Source: Calothrix sp. PCC 7507
GTDB lineage: Bacteria > Cyanobacteriota > Cyanobacteriia > Cyanobacteriales > Nostocaceae
Direction of reading: 5' to 3'
NCBI RefSeq assembly: GCF_000316575.1
Contig: NC_019682.1
Span: 1,488,001 to 1,552,000 of the forward strand
DNA length: 64,000 nucleotides
Shown in pieces: positions 34,840-43,490 of the stretch. The notes below the pieces were generated by a model, which was not told the origin of the DNA, did no database searches, and saw nothing but the letters and a program-made list of their open reading frames with translations. Position 1 is the first letter of the stretch; each line of letters opens with the position of its first letter. A program made the position numbers and the translations under genes.

Positions 34840-37800
34840 CTACTTACCTGCAATGATGAATGCTGCCCAGTAGTAAGGATGACTATAAAGCTTTTGATTA
34901 GGTGGCATTTTACTGCTTCTATATAGTTGCGTTGCTACATAAGCTCTAATTCTTAACTCATCTGCATCAAGATGATTTAGTAAATCTTCATACCATTTTG
35001 TGAGTTCTACAGCAGTGAGTTCCTTCAGCCATGTGGTGGCTTCAGCTAGTGCTGTCGCTGCTGATTTATCGGGCTGCAGTCGGCGATAAAATTCGATCAT
35101 TACCAAGGCATTAGCAAATGATTCTACAGTCCAAAGAGTACTCACTACGTGGGAGACTCCCCTAGTCAACAAGCCAGTGACTATACTTACATATTCGCTG
35201 TTGACATTGTGGTTGCTATTGCTGGTAATTTCACAAGCCGGAAGGGTAGCTAGGTGATAACTGACTAAAGTTTGTTGGCAGATTTCTTCGAGGCTGAGTT
35301 TATCTTCATCTGCTAATAATAATTGTGATTTTTTTGGTTCACTATAATTGTTAATTACATGACCCATGAAATGTAAAATATGATAATTATCAAACAAGGC
35401 ATTTTCTACAATATTTTTGTTAGCCTGTGAACCTAAGATACTCTGAGAATTAGTAAACATTTGGCTCACAATTTCAGATTGAAGTTTAGCAAATTTCAGT
35501 GGAGGATAGTTGGCGCTGTGAGGATATTCAATATTGAGCAATAATTGCTGCTGTTTATGCCATTCTGGCTCGGTTTTGAGCGTGAGTGCGACTTGGACAC
35601 TTGGCAAATAGGTAAAAGTGAAATTTGACTCGTATGGTAACTCTCCATAAGAAGAGTAAGAAGAGAGTTGAAACAGCGTATGCAGAGGTACTCTGTGTAA
35701 CTCGCGGTGGGGAATTAACACCAGTTGGGTAATACCTTCTAGTTCTTGTTCAATTGTGGCAATGTTGAGAATATCTTTTAGCTGTAATAGTTTTTGTTCC
35801 ATATCCACTCGCCAGGAGTGGTGAATGTTGTTTTGTTTGTCTTGGGATTGGTTGCCATATTCTTGATATTGTTGATGCCAATCTTCTAACCAATCTTCAA
35901 ATGCAATTAAGCGTCTCACTGCTTCGGGTAGAGGCAATTCTTGGGGACGCATGGGGGCTTTTCCTAAGTGTATAGCGCCGACATCTTGGATGGGTGTAAA
36001 TAACAGAATGGGTGAAGGAGTGCCATCTTTAAGAATGAATGTGTGTAGAGCAGTTGGGCTAATATGCCAATAAATAATTGCTGTTGTGGGATTGAGTAGC
36101 TCTTGCACTGATTCAAAGTTGGGTGAGTAGATTTCTTCATGCCAACCAAAAAGTAGCCAGGTTATACAAGCATTTTTGCCTTGTTCGGCAATTTCCCAAG
36201 CTTCTACTAAGTCACCGTAGTCTACGGCTAAATCAACTGCCAATTGCCCAAAACCGGCACATTTGAGAGCCAGTTGTTTTTTACTGTCGTCTGTGCGAGT
36301 TGGTTCACCCAGCAATTGTTGTAATAATTCGATGCCATATTGCTGTAGTTCTTGTGCTTGTGGGGTTTGTCCCAAACCTAGATGCACTTTAATCAGAGAT
36401 TGCAAGACTTCCAGATGCAACAGGGGAAAGTCTTCTCTAGTGATGGTTAATAGTGCTTGATTGTATTCGGCTAAAGCTTTTTGCCAGTCGTTGCGGGATG
36501 TGGGATATTTTCTACCCCGATCGCAGTAAGTATTGGCGATCGCTAAATGTAATCTACCCCAACCTTCAGGGTGGGTATCTGGGCGGACATGTTTTAAACC
36601 TTCTTCATAGCTAGCGATTTTGCCTGCATAGCCACTCAGTTTTAAGGCGGGATTTGTGGCGGTGACGGTGGTTAATAAACTAGAGAGGTCATCTGTATGC
36701 ACTAAATTACCGGCGGCGGTCCCCCGACCGATCCAGGCTTCCCAATAGTCCAGTTTGATTTGCAACGCCCTGTCGTAGGAGGCGATCGCTTCGGCAAATC
36801 TGCCTAAATAAAATAACGCTACTGCTTGGTTATACCATGCCAAGTGAAAGTCAGGTTTGATGGCGATCGCTTTACGGTAGGAATCAATCGCTTCTTCCCG
36901 CTGTCCTAAGTTATCTAAGGCTATACCCCGGTTGTACCAAGCTAAATAGAAATCGGCTTGAATGGAGAGTGCATGATCCCAGGATGCGATCGCTTCTGAC
37001 CAACGTTTTAAATTAAATAGTACTACGCCTCGATCAATCCAAACTTCGTGGTAATCGGGTTGGATTTCTAAGGCTTTGTCATAAGAAGCGATCGCCTCTT
37101 CGTGTTGCTCACTGACAGCTAGTGCTATACCCCGGTAATACCAATTTTCTTGGTCTTCTGGTTGCAAGACTAAGGCTTGGTCATAAGCAGCAATTGCTTC
37201 CCATAATTGCCCTAATTTTAGGAGCGCTAAACCCTTGCTAGCCCAAGATTCTGAGGAGTCAGGCTTGATGATAATGGCTTGTTCAAAGGAGGCGATCGCT
37301 GCCTCAAATTGCCCTAATTCACCGAGGATACCACCCCGGTTATACCAAGCTTTGTAGAAATCTGGTTTCAGTGCCACGGCTTGGTCATAAGAGGCGATCG
37401 CTTCGGTAAATTGTTCTAAATGGAATAGTGTCAAGCCTCGGTTAAACCAGTATTCATCAGAGTGCGGTTTAAGTTCGATGGCTTGATCGTAAAAGGCGAT
37501 CGCCCCTAATAAATCTCCACTTCTGGCTTGCTGGAGTCCTTGATAAAATAATGATTGCGCCCGATCAGTCTGATGTTGAACAATGACTGTCGGGCTACTG
37601 CGATGAACTGCTAATTCCGTTGCCAGTTCTTGGACTAAATTAGTACTTTGATCTAATCTCACCAACAACTCATCCAAAGTCCCCGCTACCTTTGGCTCCA
37701 ATTGCTCCAAAGATGCGTCCCATGTCGCGGCTACGGGGGGTGTGAGGGAATTTTCGGGGGGGATGGTGTAAGAGTCGTCAGGTTCCCTTAATAGGTCGAA

Positions 37801-38781
37801 TAAATGGGCGATCGCATCATCATTTTCTTCCTCTACGGGGGGAGTATGTGAATTTGCCAGTGTTGTGGTTTCTAACTCTTCCTCTGGTGCTGCGGGTATG
37901 GTGTAGTCGTCAGCCGCGTCAGGTTCCCTTAATAAATCGAATAAATGAGCGATCGCATCATCATCTTCTTCTGCGGGGAGAGTATGTGAATCTGTCAGCG
38001 CTGCAGTTTCTAACTCTTCCTCCGGTGCAGGTGGTATGGCATAGTAGTCAGCTGATTCTGCTTCCGGTTCCCTGAATAGATCGAATAAATTAGCGATCGC
38101 ATCTTCTTCAGAGGGGATGAGGTGAGCCTCTGGCGTTGTATTCACCTCAGCAGGTTCCTCTTCATAATCCGACAACGTGCCTAGATTACCCGTCCATGTC
38201 TCCTCAACAGCAGCGAGTTTGGGCACTGATGGGATAATTTCAGCATCTTGCTCCTCATAATCCCATAACCGTTCACCCAAATTACGAATTAATTCTTGTC
38301 CGGGAGTGTTATGCAGGCTTTCGTCTGAAGCTGTAATTTCCACTTCAATCTGCTCCGGCTCATTTTCTTGATATTGTGTTGCGAGGTTCCGCGTTAACAA
38401 CCTGATGCCAATATCATAAGAAAGTTCTCCGACTCTACCGACACCCAGTTCACCTAGTTGTACCATCCGCGTGGCTAACAAATGATTTGGCGCAGGTGAA
38501 GTTAACAATTTTTCGCCAAATATCCGCAACCAATCGATCCAGCGCTTTTCAGTGATGCGATTTTCCATCCGTTGCAGATACCTCAACGCCCACTGTTTAC
38601 CTCGCGCTTGATGCACACCTTCTAGCAGCTCATTAAACAAAAGCTCTAGATCTGCATTGCTGAGTTCAGGTAGCGAATCTACCACCTTACCTCTCCTTGC
38701 AGCATAGAGAGCATAGGCCTGCTGACTACCAAAGAATCGCTGTAACCATTTTTTAAGCCACCGAAATAGGCGCCTGAGCAT
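34840..38781 (-). CDS. TPR-CHAT protein (caspase-like protease domain) with acidic repeat linker
   Basis: 1313 residues. Residues 1-135 form a helical domain (amphipathic MLRRLFRWLKKWLQRFF, then ELLFNELLEGVHQARGKQW) shared with the next upstream gene. Residues about 225-345 are an acidic linker with three copies of a unit built on AIAHLFDLLREPD. About nine TPRs occupy 405-690. The C-terminal CHAT domain starts near 890, with catalytic His in HFMGH (about 1138) and Cys in LPACE (about 1180). CHAT domains are caspase-like proteases or ligand-binding modules in defence and cell death. The partner here is probably the paralogue upstream. Confidence 0.88.
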   Translation of the reverse strand: MLRRLFRWLKKWLQRFFGSQQAYALYAARRGKVVDSLPELSNADLELLFNELLEGVHQARGKQWALRYLQRMENRITEKRWIDWLRIFGEKLLTSPAPNHLLATRMVQLGELGVGRVGELSYDIGIRLLTRNLATQYQENEPEQIEVEITASDESLHNTPGQELIRNLGERLWDYEEQDAEIIPSVPKLAAVEETWTGNLGTLSDYEEEPAEVNTTPEAHLIPSEEDAIANLFDLFREPEAESADYYAIPPAPEEELETAALTDSHTLPAEEDDDAIAHLFDLLREPDAADDYTIPAAPEEELETTTLANSHTPPVEEENDDAIAHLFDLLREPDDSYTIPPENSLTPPVAATWDASLEQLEPKVAGTLDELLVRLDQSTNLVQELATELAVHRSSPTVIVQHQTDRAQSLFYQGLQQARSGDLLGAIAFYDQAIELKPHSDEYWFNRGLTLFHLEQFTEAIASYDQAVALKPDFYKAWYNRGGILGELGQFEAAIASFEQAIIIKPDSSESWASKGLALLKLGQLWEAIAAYDQALVLQPEDQENWYYRGIALAVSEQHEEAIASYDKALEIQPDYHEVWIDRGVVLFNLKRWSEAIASWDHALSIQADFYLAWYNRGIALDNLGQREEAIDSYRKAIAIKPDFHLAWYNQAVALFYLGRFAEAIASYDRALQIKLDYWEAWIGRGTAAGNLVHTDDLSSLLTTVTATNPALKLSGYAGKIASYEEGLKHVRPDTHPEGWGRLHLAIANTYCDRGRKYPTSRNDWQKALAEYNQALLTITREDFPLLHLEVLQSLIKVHLGLGQTPQAQELQQYGIELLQQLLGEPTRTDDSKKQLALKCAGFGQLAVDLAVDYGDLVEAWEIAEQGKNACITWLLFGWHEEIYSPNFESVQELLNPTTAIIYWHISPTALHTFILKDGTPSPILLFTPIQDVGAIHLGKAPMRPQELPLPEAVRRLIAFEDWLEDWHQQYQEYGNQSQDKQNNIHHSWRVDMEQKLLQLKDILNIATIEQELEGITQLVLIPHRELHRVPLHTLFQLSSYSSYGELPYESNFTFTYLPSVQVALTLKTEPEWHKQQQLLLNIEYPHSANYPPLKFAKLQSEIVSQMFTNSQSILGSQANKNIVENALFDNYHILHFMGHVINNYSEPKKSQLLLADEDKLSLEEICQQTLVSYHLATLPACEITSNSNHNVNSEYVSIVTGLLTRGVSHVVSTLWTVESFANALVMIEFYRRLQPDKSAATALAEATTWLKELTAVELTKWYEDLLNHLDADELRIRAYVATQLYRSSKMPPNQKLYSHPYYWAAFIIAGK

Positions 38782-39013
38782 CTGCTAAACTCTCGGATTT
38801 TGTTTCTACTAGATTGTAGCGATCGTTGTGTTAAAAAAATCATGAATTACGTAAAAACCCGCTAAGTGTTTCGTCATTCCTTCAAAAAACTCAACATTGG
38901 GGATTGGGAACTGCGGACTGGGGATTGCACTTCGACTACGCTCAGTGAGCAGAGACTGGGGATTGGGGATTGGGGATTTTTATGTTTTTGAGTTTTAATT
39001 CAGACTTCAGACT

Positions 39014-39721
39014 TCAGACTTCATCCTTCAGACTTTCTTCTGTGGTTGATTCGTTAGCGGCATAAAATTGATTAATCAATGCTTGGACAATAACTTCTGG
39101 ATCATTAGTATCTAATGCCAACTGTTCAGCCATTTGCTGGCATAAACTCTCATCCTGCTGGAGCATCACAAACAAATCTTCCAAACTAACCGTTTGGTAA
39201 TCTCCTTCTGGAGAATTTTCTTCGCCATCTGTTTCCTCAGCAACTGAGAAGCCTTCTTGGGGTAGAAAAGTTTCACCAACAGCATCCGGCCCTTCATACT
39301 CCCATACAGCTTCCCCTTGATTGCGTGTCAACAGTTGCATCCCGATTTCATAAGCCGTATCTCCGACTTCGCCAACACCCAAATCACCGAGTTGCACCAA
39401 GCGCGCTGCTAATTCGTTATTAGGTGCTGGTGATGCTAATAATCTTTCACCCAAGCGCCGCAACCACTCTACCCAGCGTTCTGTGGAGATACGATGTTCA
39501 ATATTATGCAGCCATTTTTGTGCCCATGCTTGTCCCCGTACTTGATGTACTCCTTCTAAAAGTTCATTGAAAAGAAATTCCAGATCTGTATCGCTTAGTG
39601 GTGGCGCTGGTTCTCTTTGCACATCTCTCTTAACCTGTGAAGCATTTGGCTTTCCACCAAACAAGCGTTGAAAAAAACTCTTGAGCCATTGAACTAGCCG
39701 CCTGAACATCTGCAGCACCAT
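39014..39721 (-). CDS. Paralogue of the N-terminal domain of the TPR-CHAT protein
   Basis: 235 residues. The first 135 align with the CHAT protein: MFRRLVQWLKSFFQRLF, LEFLFNELLEGVHQVRGQAW, LASPAPNNELAARLVQLGDL, DTAYEIGMQLLTRN. The C-terminal part is acidic and carries SLEDLFVMLQQDESL, which resembles the LFDLLREPD repeats. There is no TPR or CHAT. It is upstream on the same strand, 232 bp away. Likely binds the CHAT protein or competes with its N-terminal domain; this is inference. ATG 39721, or 39709 if aligned with the paralogue. Confidence 0.75.
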   Translation of the reverse strand: MVLQMFRRLVQWLKSFFQRLFGGKPNASQVKRDVQREPAPPLSDTDLEFLFNELLEGVHQVRGQAWAQKWLHNIEHRISTERWVEWLRRLGERLLASPAPNNELAARLVQLGDLGVGEVGDTAYEIGMQLLTRNQGEAVWEYEGPDAVGETFLPQEGFSVAEETDGEENSPEGDYQTVSLEDLFVMLQQDESLCQQMAEQLALDTNDPEVIVQALINQFYAANESTTEESLKDEV

Positions 39722-39814
39722 TGAGTATTAGTTACCCTAAGATTGTAGCGATCGCACTGTACCATAGCATCAAAAAGAGGAAAAGGAGCAGGGAGCAGGG
39801 GGAAAACCCCATAA

Positions 39815-40033
39815 ATGAAGAGTGCTGAGTTCCGAGTGCTGAGTGCTGAGTTAAAAAGACCACCCACGTCCCTTGCGCGTCTCCGACAGGAGAGGGGTGG
39901 GGTATCAACCAACTCCTGTATTAAAAGATTCCGCTTAACATCGGGCGGGGCATTTACCAAGTGCAAAAGTACTGAGTACCCGTTAATTTACTCAGCACTC
40001 AGGACTCAGCACTCAGTACTGAGTATGGTAAAT
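39815..40033. mobile_element. 219-bp MITE-like element, copy 1
   Basis: Reverse complement of 62220-62438. The translated 73-codon open frame is identical in both copies, so the DNA is at or near 100% identical. Ends are built from GAGTGCTGAGT units in inverted orientation. It contains GGAGAGGGGTGGGGTATCAA. It sits 86 bp upstream of dnaX. Confidence 0.75.
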
Positions 40034-40118
40034 TTTCTTCCCCATCTCCCCCACTGCCTGAGCGGGGCTGAGTGGTTTACAATAATTAAGTCTCAAACTC
40101 AATTGGGTGATGCAATCA

Positions 40119-43100
40119 ATGTCTTACGAACCCCTGCACCACAAGTATCGCCCAAAGAGTTTTGCTGAACTGGTGGGTCAAGAGGCGATCGCCACTACCC
40201 TCACCAACGCCATTCGATCAGCTAAAATAGCCCCTGCTTATTTATTTACTGGCCCCAGGGGTACGGGGAAAACTTCTAGCGCCCGCATTCTCGCTAAATC
40301 TCTCAATTGTCTGCAAAGTGACAAGCCAACTGCTGAACCCTGTGGTATTTGTGATGTTTGTCAGGGGATCACTAAAGGCTATTCCTTAGATGTCATTGAA
40401 ATCGATGCCGCCAGTAACACTGGGGTTGATAATATTCGTGAAGTGATTGAAAAGGCGCAGTTTGCCCCTGTGCAGTGTCGCTACAAGGTTTATGTGATCG
40501 ACGAATGCCTGACAGGAGATTCTCTAGTTTTAACCGATCAAGGACTTGTGAGAATTGACGATCCCAATATTAAAGGCAAGAAAGTCCTTAGTTACAATGA
40601 CTCGTCAGGAAAGTGGGAATTTAAGCAAGTTGTACGCTGGCTGGATCAAGGAGAACGTCAAACGTTAATCATCAAAACGACTCATGGAGAAATCAGATGT
40701 ACTGGCAATCATTTAATTAGGACAGATCGGGGATGGGTAGCAGCAAAGGACGTAAAAGAAGGAGCGAAGATACTATCTCCTGTGAATGTGGATGCGGCGA
40801 CCTTATTTACAAATTTGGTACGGATGGACGCATCCGCCGCTTTGCTCCAGGACACCAGTTCAAAGGAAATACCTACGGTCAAAAATCGTACAACTTGGAA
40901 TCTATTCTTCAACAAGCTGAATTACTCCGTCCCTTATGTGAGTGTGGCTGTAGAGAAAAGCTTGATGTTCCAGGCTTTTTACAAACAAAAGGCAGAGGAA
41001 TTAAAAGCATACAGTCCCATTGGGAAAGACACCCCTACAAAAAAGGACACGGAATTTGGGAAAAGCGTACAGAAAAATTCGTTTCCAGTGCTGAAGTTCT
41101 CCAACCAGAAACACTGGGACTTATCTACGGAACTTTACTCGGAGATTGTTCCATCAGTTATCCCAACAAATACAGCAGATTCCCAAGATTGGCTTGGACA
41201 CACACCCAAAATCAGCAAGAATGGTCGGATTACAAAGCATCTGTCCTTCAAAAACTGCGCCCAAAGCAGAGACTTGTCCCTAACAAGGGATACGGTAATA
41301 CCTCAATTACCTGTAACACAGGTTGTCATCCCCAACTCAAAGATATTTTTGACATCGTTAAACCGAATGGGGACGGAAAAATCGTTTCTAAATCGTGGCT
41401 TAGTAGAATTACCACAGAAGGCCTGGCTTGGTGGTACATGGATGATGGCTCACTCAGCCTTAGTCCACAAGGAAGTCCACAAATTCAGTTGCATACAGAA
41501 GGATTTTCTGCCCAAGAAAATCAAATTATTGCCAGTTGGCTTACAGAAATGGGATACCCAGCTGCAACCAAGTTTTACACAAGAAGCAGCACAGGTAGAA
41601 AATACTACTACATTTGGATGGGCGCAAGCACCAGTAGAAAATGGCTGGCTGATATCCAACAGTATTCCATCCCCACAATGGAATACAAATTTGGTAATGG
41701 TCGAATCTGTTCACCTCGCTGGGGTTGAGCGAGTCTATGATATTGAAGTTGAAGACAATCATAATTTTGTGGCAAATGGGCTGTTGGTTCATAATTGCCA
41801 TATGCTCAGTACCCAGGCATTCAATGCGCTACTAAAGACACTAGAAGAACCACCGAGACATGTGGTTTTTGTCCTGGCGACAACTGACCCCCAGCGAGTG
41901 TTACCGACAATTATTTCTCGCTGTCAGCGGTTCGATTTTAGACGCATTAACTTAGAGGCGATGGTGAAACATTTGAGTGCGATCGCCCAAAAGGAAAATA
42001 TTCATATCTCTGCTGAGGCAGTGACGTTAATCGCCCAAATTTCTCAGGGAGGATTGCGCGATGCCGAAAGTCTCCTAGATCAATTAGCACTGTTGTCGGG
42101 TGAGATAGTCCCAGACAGAGTTTGGGATTTAGTTGGTTCCGTCAGCGAACGGGACTTACTGGCGCTTTTAAATGCGATCGCTCAAGATCATCCAGAAGCC
42201 GTTCTAGATTGTACTCGCACCATCCTTGATCGCGGACGGGAACCCCTAACTATTCTGCAAAATCTTGCCGCCTCTTACCGCGATTTACTCATTGCCAAAA
42301 CAGCACCTAATCGCCACGATTTGGTTGCTTGTACTCAACAAACTTGGCAAGCACTGGTTGATTTTGCCCACAAATTAGATATAAGTACAATTTTGGTGGG
42401 ACAGAAACACTTACGAGAAGCCGAACTGCAAATTAAAAACACCACCCAGCCGCGTCTGTGGTTGGAGGTGACATTACTCGGATTGTTACCTAGCGCCAAT
42501 TCTTCACCCACAGCAACAAGCGTTGCACCTAGAGTTAGCACACCCACTGTCTCGCCAAACTATCCTCCAATATCCAGCCATCAACCTTTAACTGCACCAC
42601 CACCAGTTTCTCAACCCGCAAATAACGGTTATTCTGGTAGCTCAGTCTCATCACCTCCAGTTTCTCAGCCTGCAAATAACGCTGATTTTAGTAACTCAAT
42701 CTCATCACCTCCCCCAGAAAACCGATCTGCACCTCAAGCACTTCCTGAAGAAACGCCATTAGTAGCACCTGTACAACCAATCACTCCAGCCACCCAGGAA
42801 GTTAATGAAGGAACACAATATGATGTAACTCAGATTTGGCAGCAAGTACTTAGCAATATTCAGCAGGCTTCAAAAAGAGAGTTGCTGCGGCAGATGTGTC
42901 ATCTGATCGAGTTCAATGGTGCTTCTGCTCGGATGAGCGTCAAATCTTCACCTTGGTATAAAAAACTTCAATCTGATCTGCCAATGATTGCAGTGGCTTT
43001 CCAGCAGACTTTTCAACGTGAAGTCAAGGTAAGTTTGGAAATAGGAACTGGCTCAACTTCTACTGCAGCTAAAAAAGAACCTCCTCCACAAAAGCCACCG

Positions 43101-43391
43101 CCTCCTAGTTACAATACCCAAACACCACCTCCAGCACCAACGCCACAGCCACTAACCACAAAAACCGAGTCTGTTGTGATGAACACAGGCTCAGTGCAGA
43201 CTCTTCCACCATCACCACCACCCCAAGCACCTCTAGCAAGCTGGGAACATGATGAAGTCACAAACGCCGCTCAACGTCTCGCACAATTTTTTGATGGACA
43301 AGTTATTCGCCTGTCAGATGATGGCGTAGATTTATCTGAGCCGATAAATTCATCTGAGTTGATATATGAAGCAGATATTGATGATGATTGA
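40119..43391 (+). CDS. dnaX: DNA polymerase III subunits gamma/tau, interrupted by an intein
   Basis: Clamp-loader ATPase. The frame begins MSYEPLHHKYRPKSFAELVG at ATG 40119 (in-frame ATG 40110 and GTG 40107 are alternatives). Walker A GPRGTGKTSSA and zinc finger CGICDVC precede the intein, which splits Walker B: VIDE then CHMLSTQAFNALLKTLEEPP. After excision the extein is about 660 residues, with a long Pro/Ser-rich linker and a C-terminal tau-like domain ending in acidic residues. Splicing is required for function because the intein sits in the ATPase site. Confidence 0.95.
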   Translation: MSYEPLHHKYRPKSFAELVGQEAIATTLTNAIRSAKIAPAYLFTGPRGTGKTSSARILAKSLNCLQSDKPTAEPCGICDVCQGITKGYSLDVIEIDAASNTGVDNIREVIEKAQFAPVQCRYKVYVIDECLTGDSLVLTDQGLVRIDDPNIKGKKVLSYNDSSGKWEFKQVVRWLDQGERQTLIIKTTHGEIRCTGNHLIRTDRGWVAAKDVKEGAKILSPVNVDAATLFTNLVRMDASAALLQDTSSKEIPTVKNRTTWNLFFNKLNYSVPYVSVAVEKSLMFQAFYKQKAEELKAYSPIGKDTPTKKDTEFGKSVQKNSFPVLKFSNQKHWDLSTELYSEIVPSVIPTNTADSQDWLGHTPKISKNGRITKHLSFKNCAQSRDLSLTRDTVIPQLPVTQVVIPNSKIFLTSLNRMGTEKSFLNRGLVELPQKAWLGGTWMMAHSALVHKEVHKFSCIQKDFLPKKIKLLPVGLQKWDTQLQPSFTQEAAQVENTTTFGWAQAPVENGWLISNSIPSPQWNTNLVMVESVHLAGVERVYDIEVEDNHNFVANGLLVHNCHMLSTQAFNALLKTLEEPPRHVVFVLATTDPQRVLPTIISRCQRFDFRRINLEAMVKHLSAIAQKENIHISAEAVTLIAQISQGGLRDAESLLDQLALLSGEIVPDRVWDLVGSVSERDLLALLNAIAQDHPEAVLDCTRTILDRGREPLTILQNLAASYRDLLIAKTAPNRHDLVACTQQTWQALVDFAHKLDISTILVGQKHLREAELQIKNTTQPRLWLEVTLLGLLPSANSSPTATSVAPRVSTPTVSPNYPPISSHQPLTAPPPVSQPANNGYSGSSVSSPPVSQPANNADFSNSISSPPPENRSAPQALPEETPLVAPVQPITPATQEVNEGTQYDVTQIWQQVLSNIQQASKRELLRQMCHLIEFNGASARMSVKSSPWYKKLQSDLPMIAVAFQQTFQREVKVSLEIGTGSTSTAAKKEPPPQKPPPPSYNTQTPPPAPTPQPLTTKTESVVMNTGSVQTLPPSPPPQAPLASWEHDEVTNAAQRLAQFFDGQVIRLSDDGVDLSEPINSSELIYEADIDDD
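40506..41795 (+). other. DnaX intein, 430 codons
   Basis: N-terminal splice junction Cys (CLTGDSLVLTDQGLVRI), block B GEIRCTGNHLIRTDRGWV, block F VYDIEVEDNHNFVANG, block G LLVHN followed by extein Cys+1. All splicing residues are present (Cys1, block B His, penultimate His, final Asn, Cys+1). The in-frame centre (about residues 90-400) lacks LAGLIDADG motifs and looks like no known domain. It is the translation, in the other frame, of the endonuclease gene at 40733-41728. I recall a DnaX intein of similar size in Synechocystis, not checked. Confidence 0.93.
40733..41728 (+). CDS. LAGLIDADG homing endonuclease nested out of frame inside the DnaX intein
   Basis: 331 residues in the +2 frame relative to dnaX. 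LAGLIDADG helix P1 is LGLIYGTLLGD (128-138) and P2 is LAWWYMDDG (231-239), so a monomeric two-motif enzyme. The N-terminal part carries two CxCxC modules, C17/C19/C21 with FAPGHQF and C69/C71/C73 with YKKGHG, similar to DNA-binding fingers of phage endonucleases. Its frame has a TAG at 40718-40720 and an AGGA at 40719-40722, 10 nt before ATG 40733, so it has its own start. It ends with TGA just before intein block F. Confidence 0.85.
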   Translation: MGSSKGRKRRSEDTISCECGCGDLIYKFGTDGRIRRFAPGHQFKGNTYGQKSYNLESILQQAELLRPLCECGCREKLDVPGFLQTKGRGIKSIQSHWERHPYKKGHGIWEKRTEKFVSSAEVLQPETLGLIYGTLLGDCSISYPNKYSRFPRLAWTHTQNQQEWSDYKASVLQKLRPKQRLVPNKGYGNTSITCNTGCHPQLKDIFDIVKPNGDGKIVSKSWLSRITTEGLAWWYMDDGSLSLSPQGSPQIQLHTEGFSAQENQIIASWLTEMGYPAATKFYTRSSTGRKYYYIWMGASTSRKWLADIQQYSIPTMEYKFGNGRICSPRWG

Positions 43392-43490
43392 CCGAAGAAA
43401 GGCAGAGTCCAATTATTTTTTATTCCTGTATTGAAGCATAAAAAAGTACTTTGTTATAATAAGTGAATATTCGCAAAAATTACAGGTTGT

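Noticed and set aside
39815-40168. 117-codon open frame encoding MKSAEFRVLSAELKRP
   Set aside because: It is the translation of the 219-bp repeat and its flank. The second copy ends differently, and the composition is that of the repeats.
41541-41801. Minus-strand open frames within the intein
   Set aside because: Shadows of the two overlapping plus-strand frames, with no recognised motifs.
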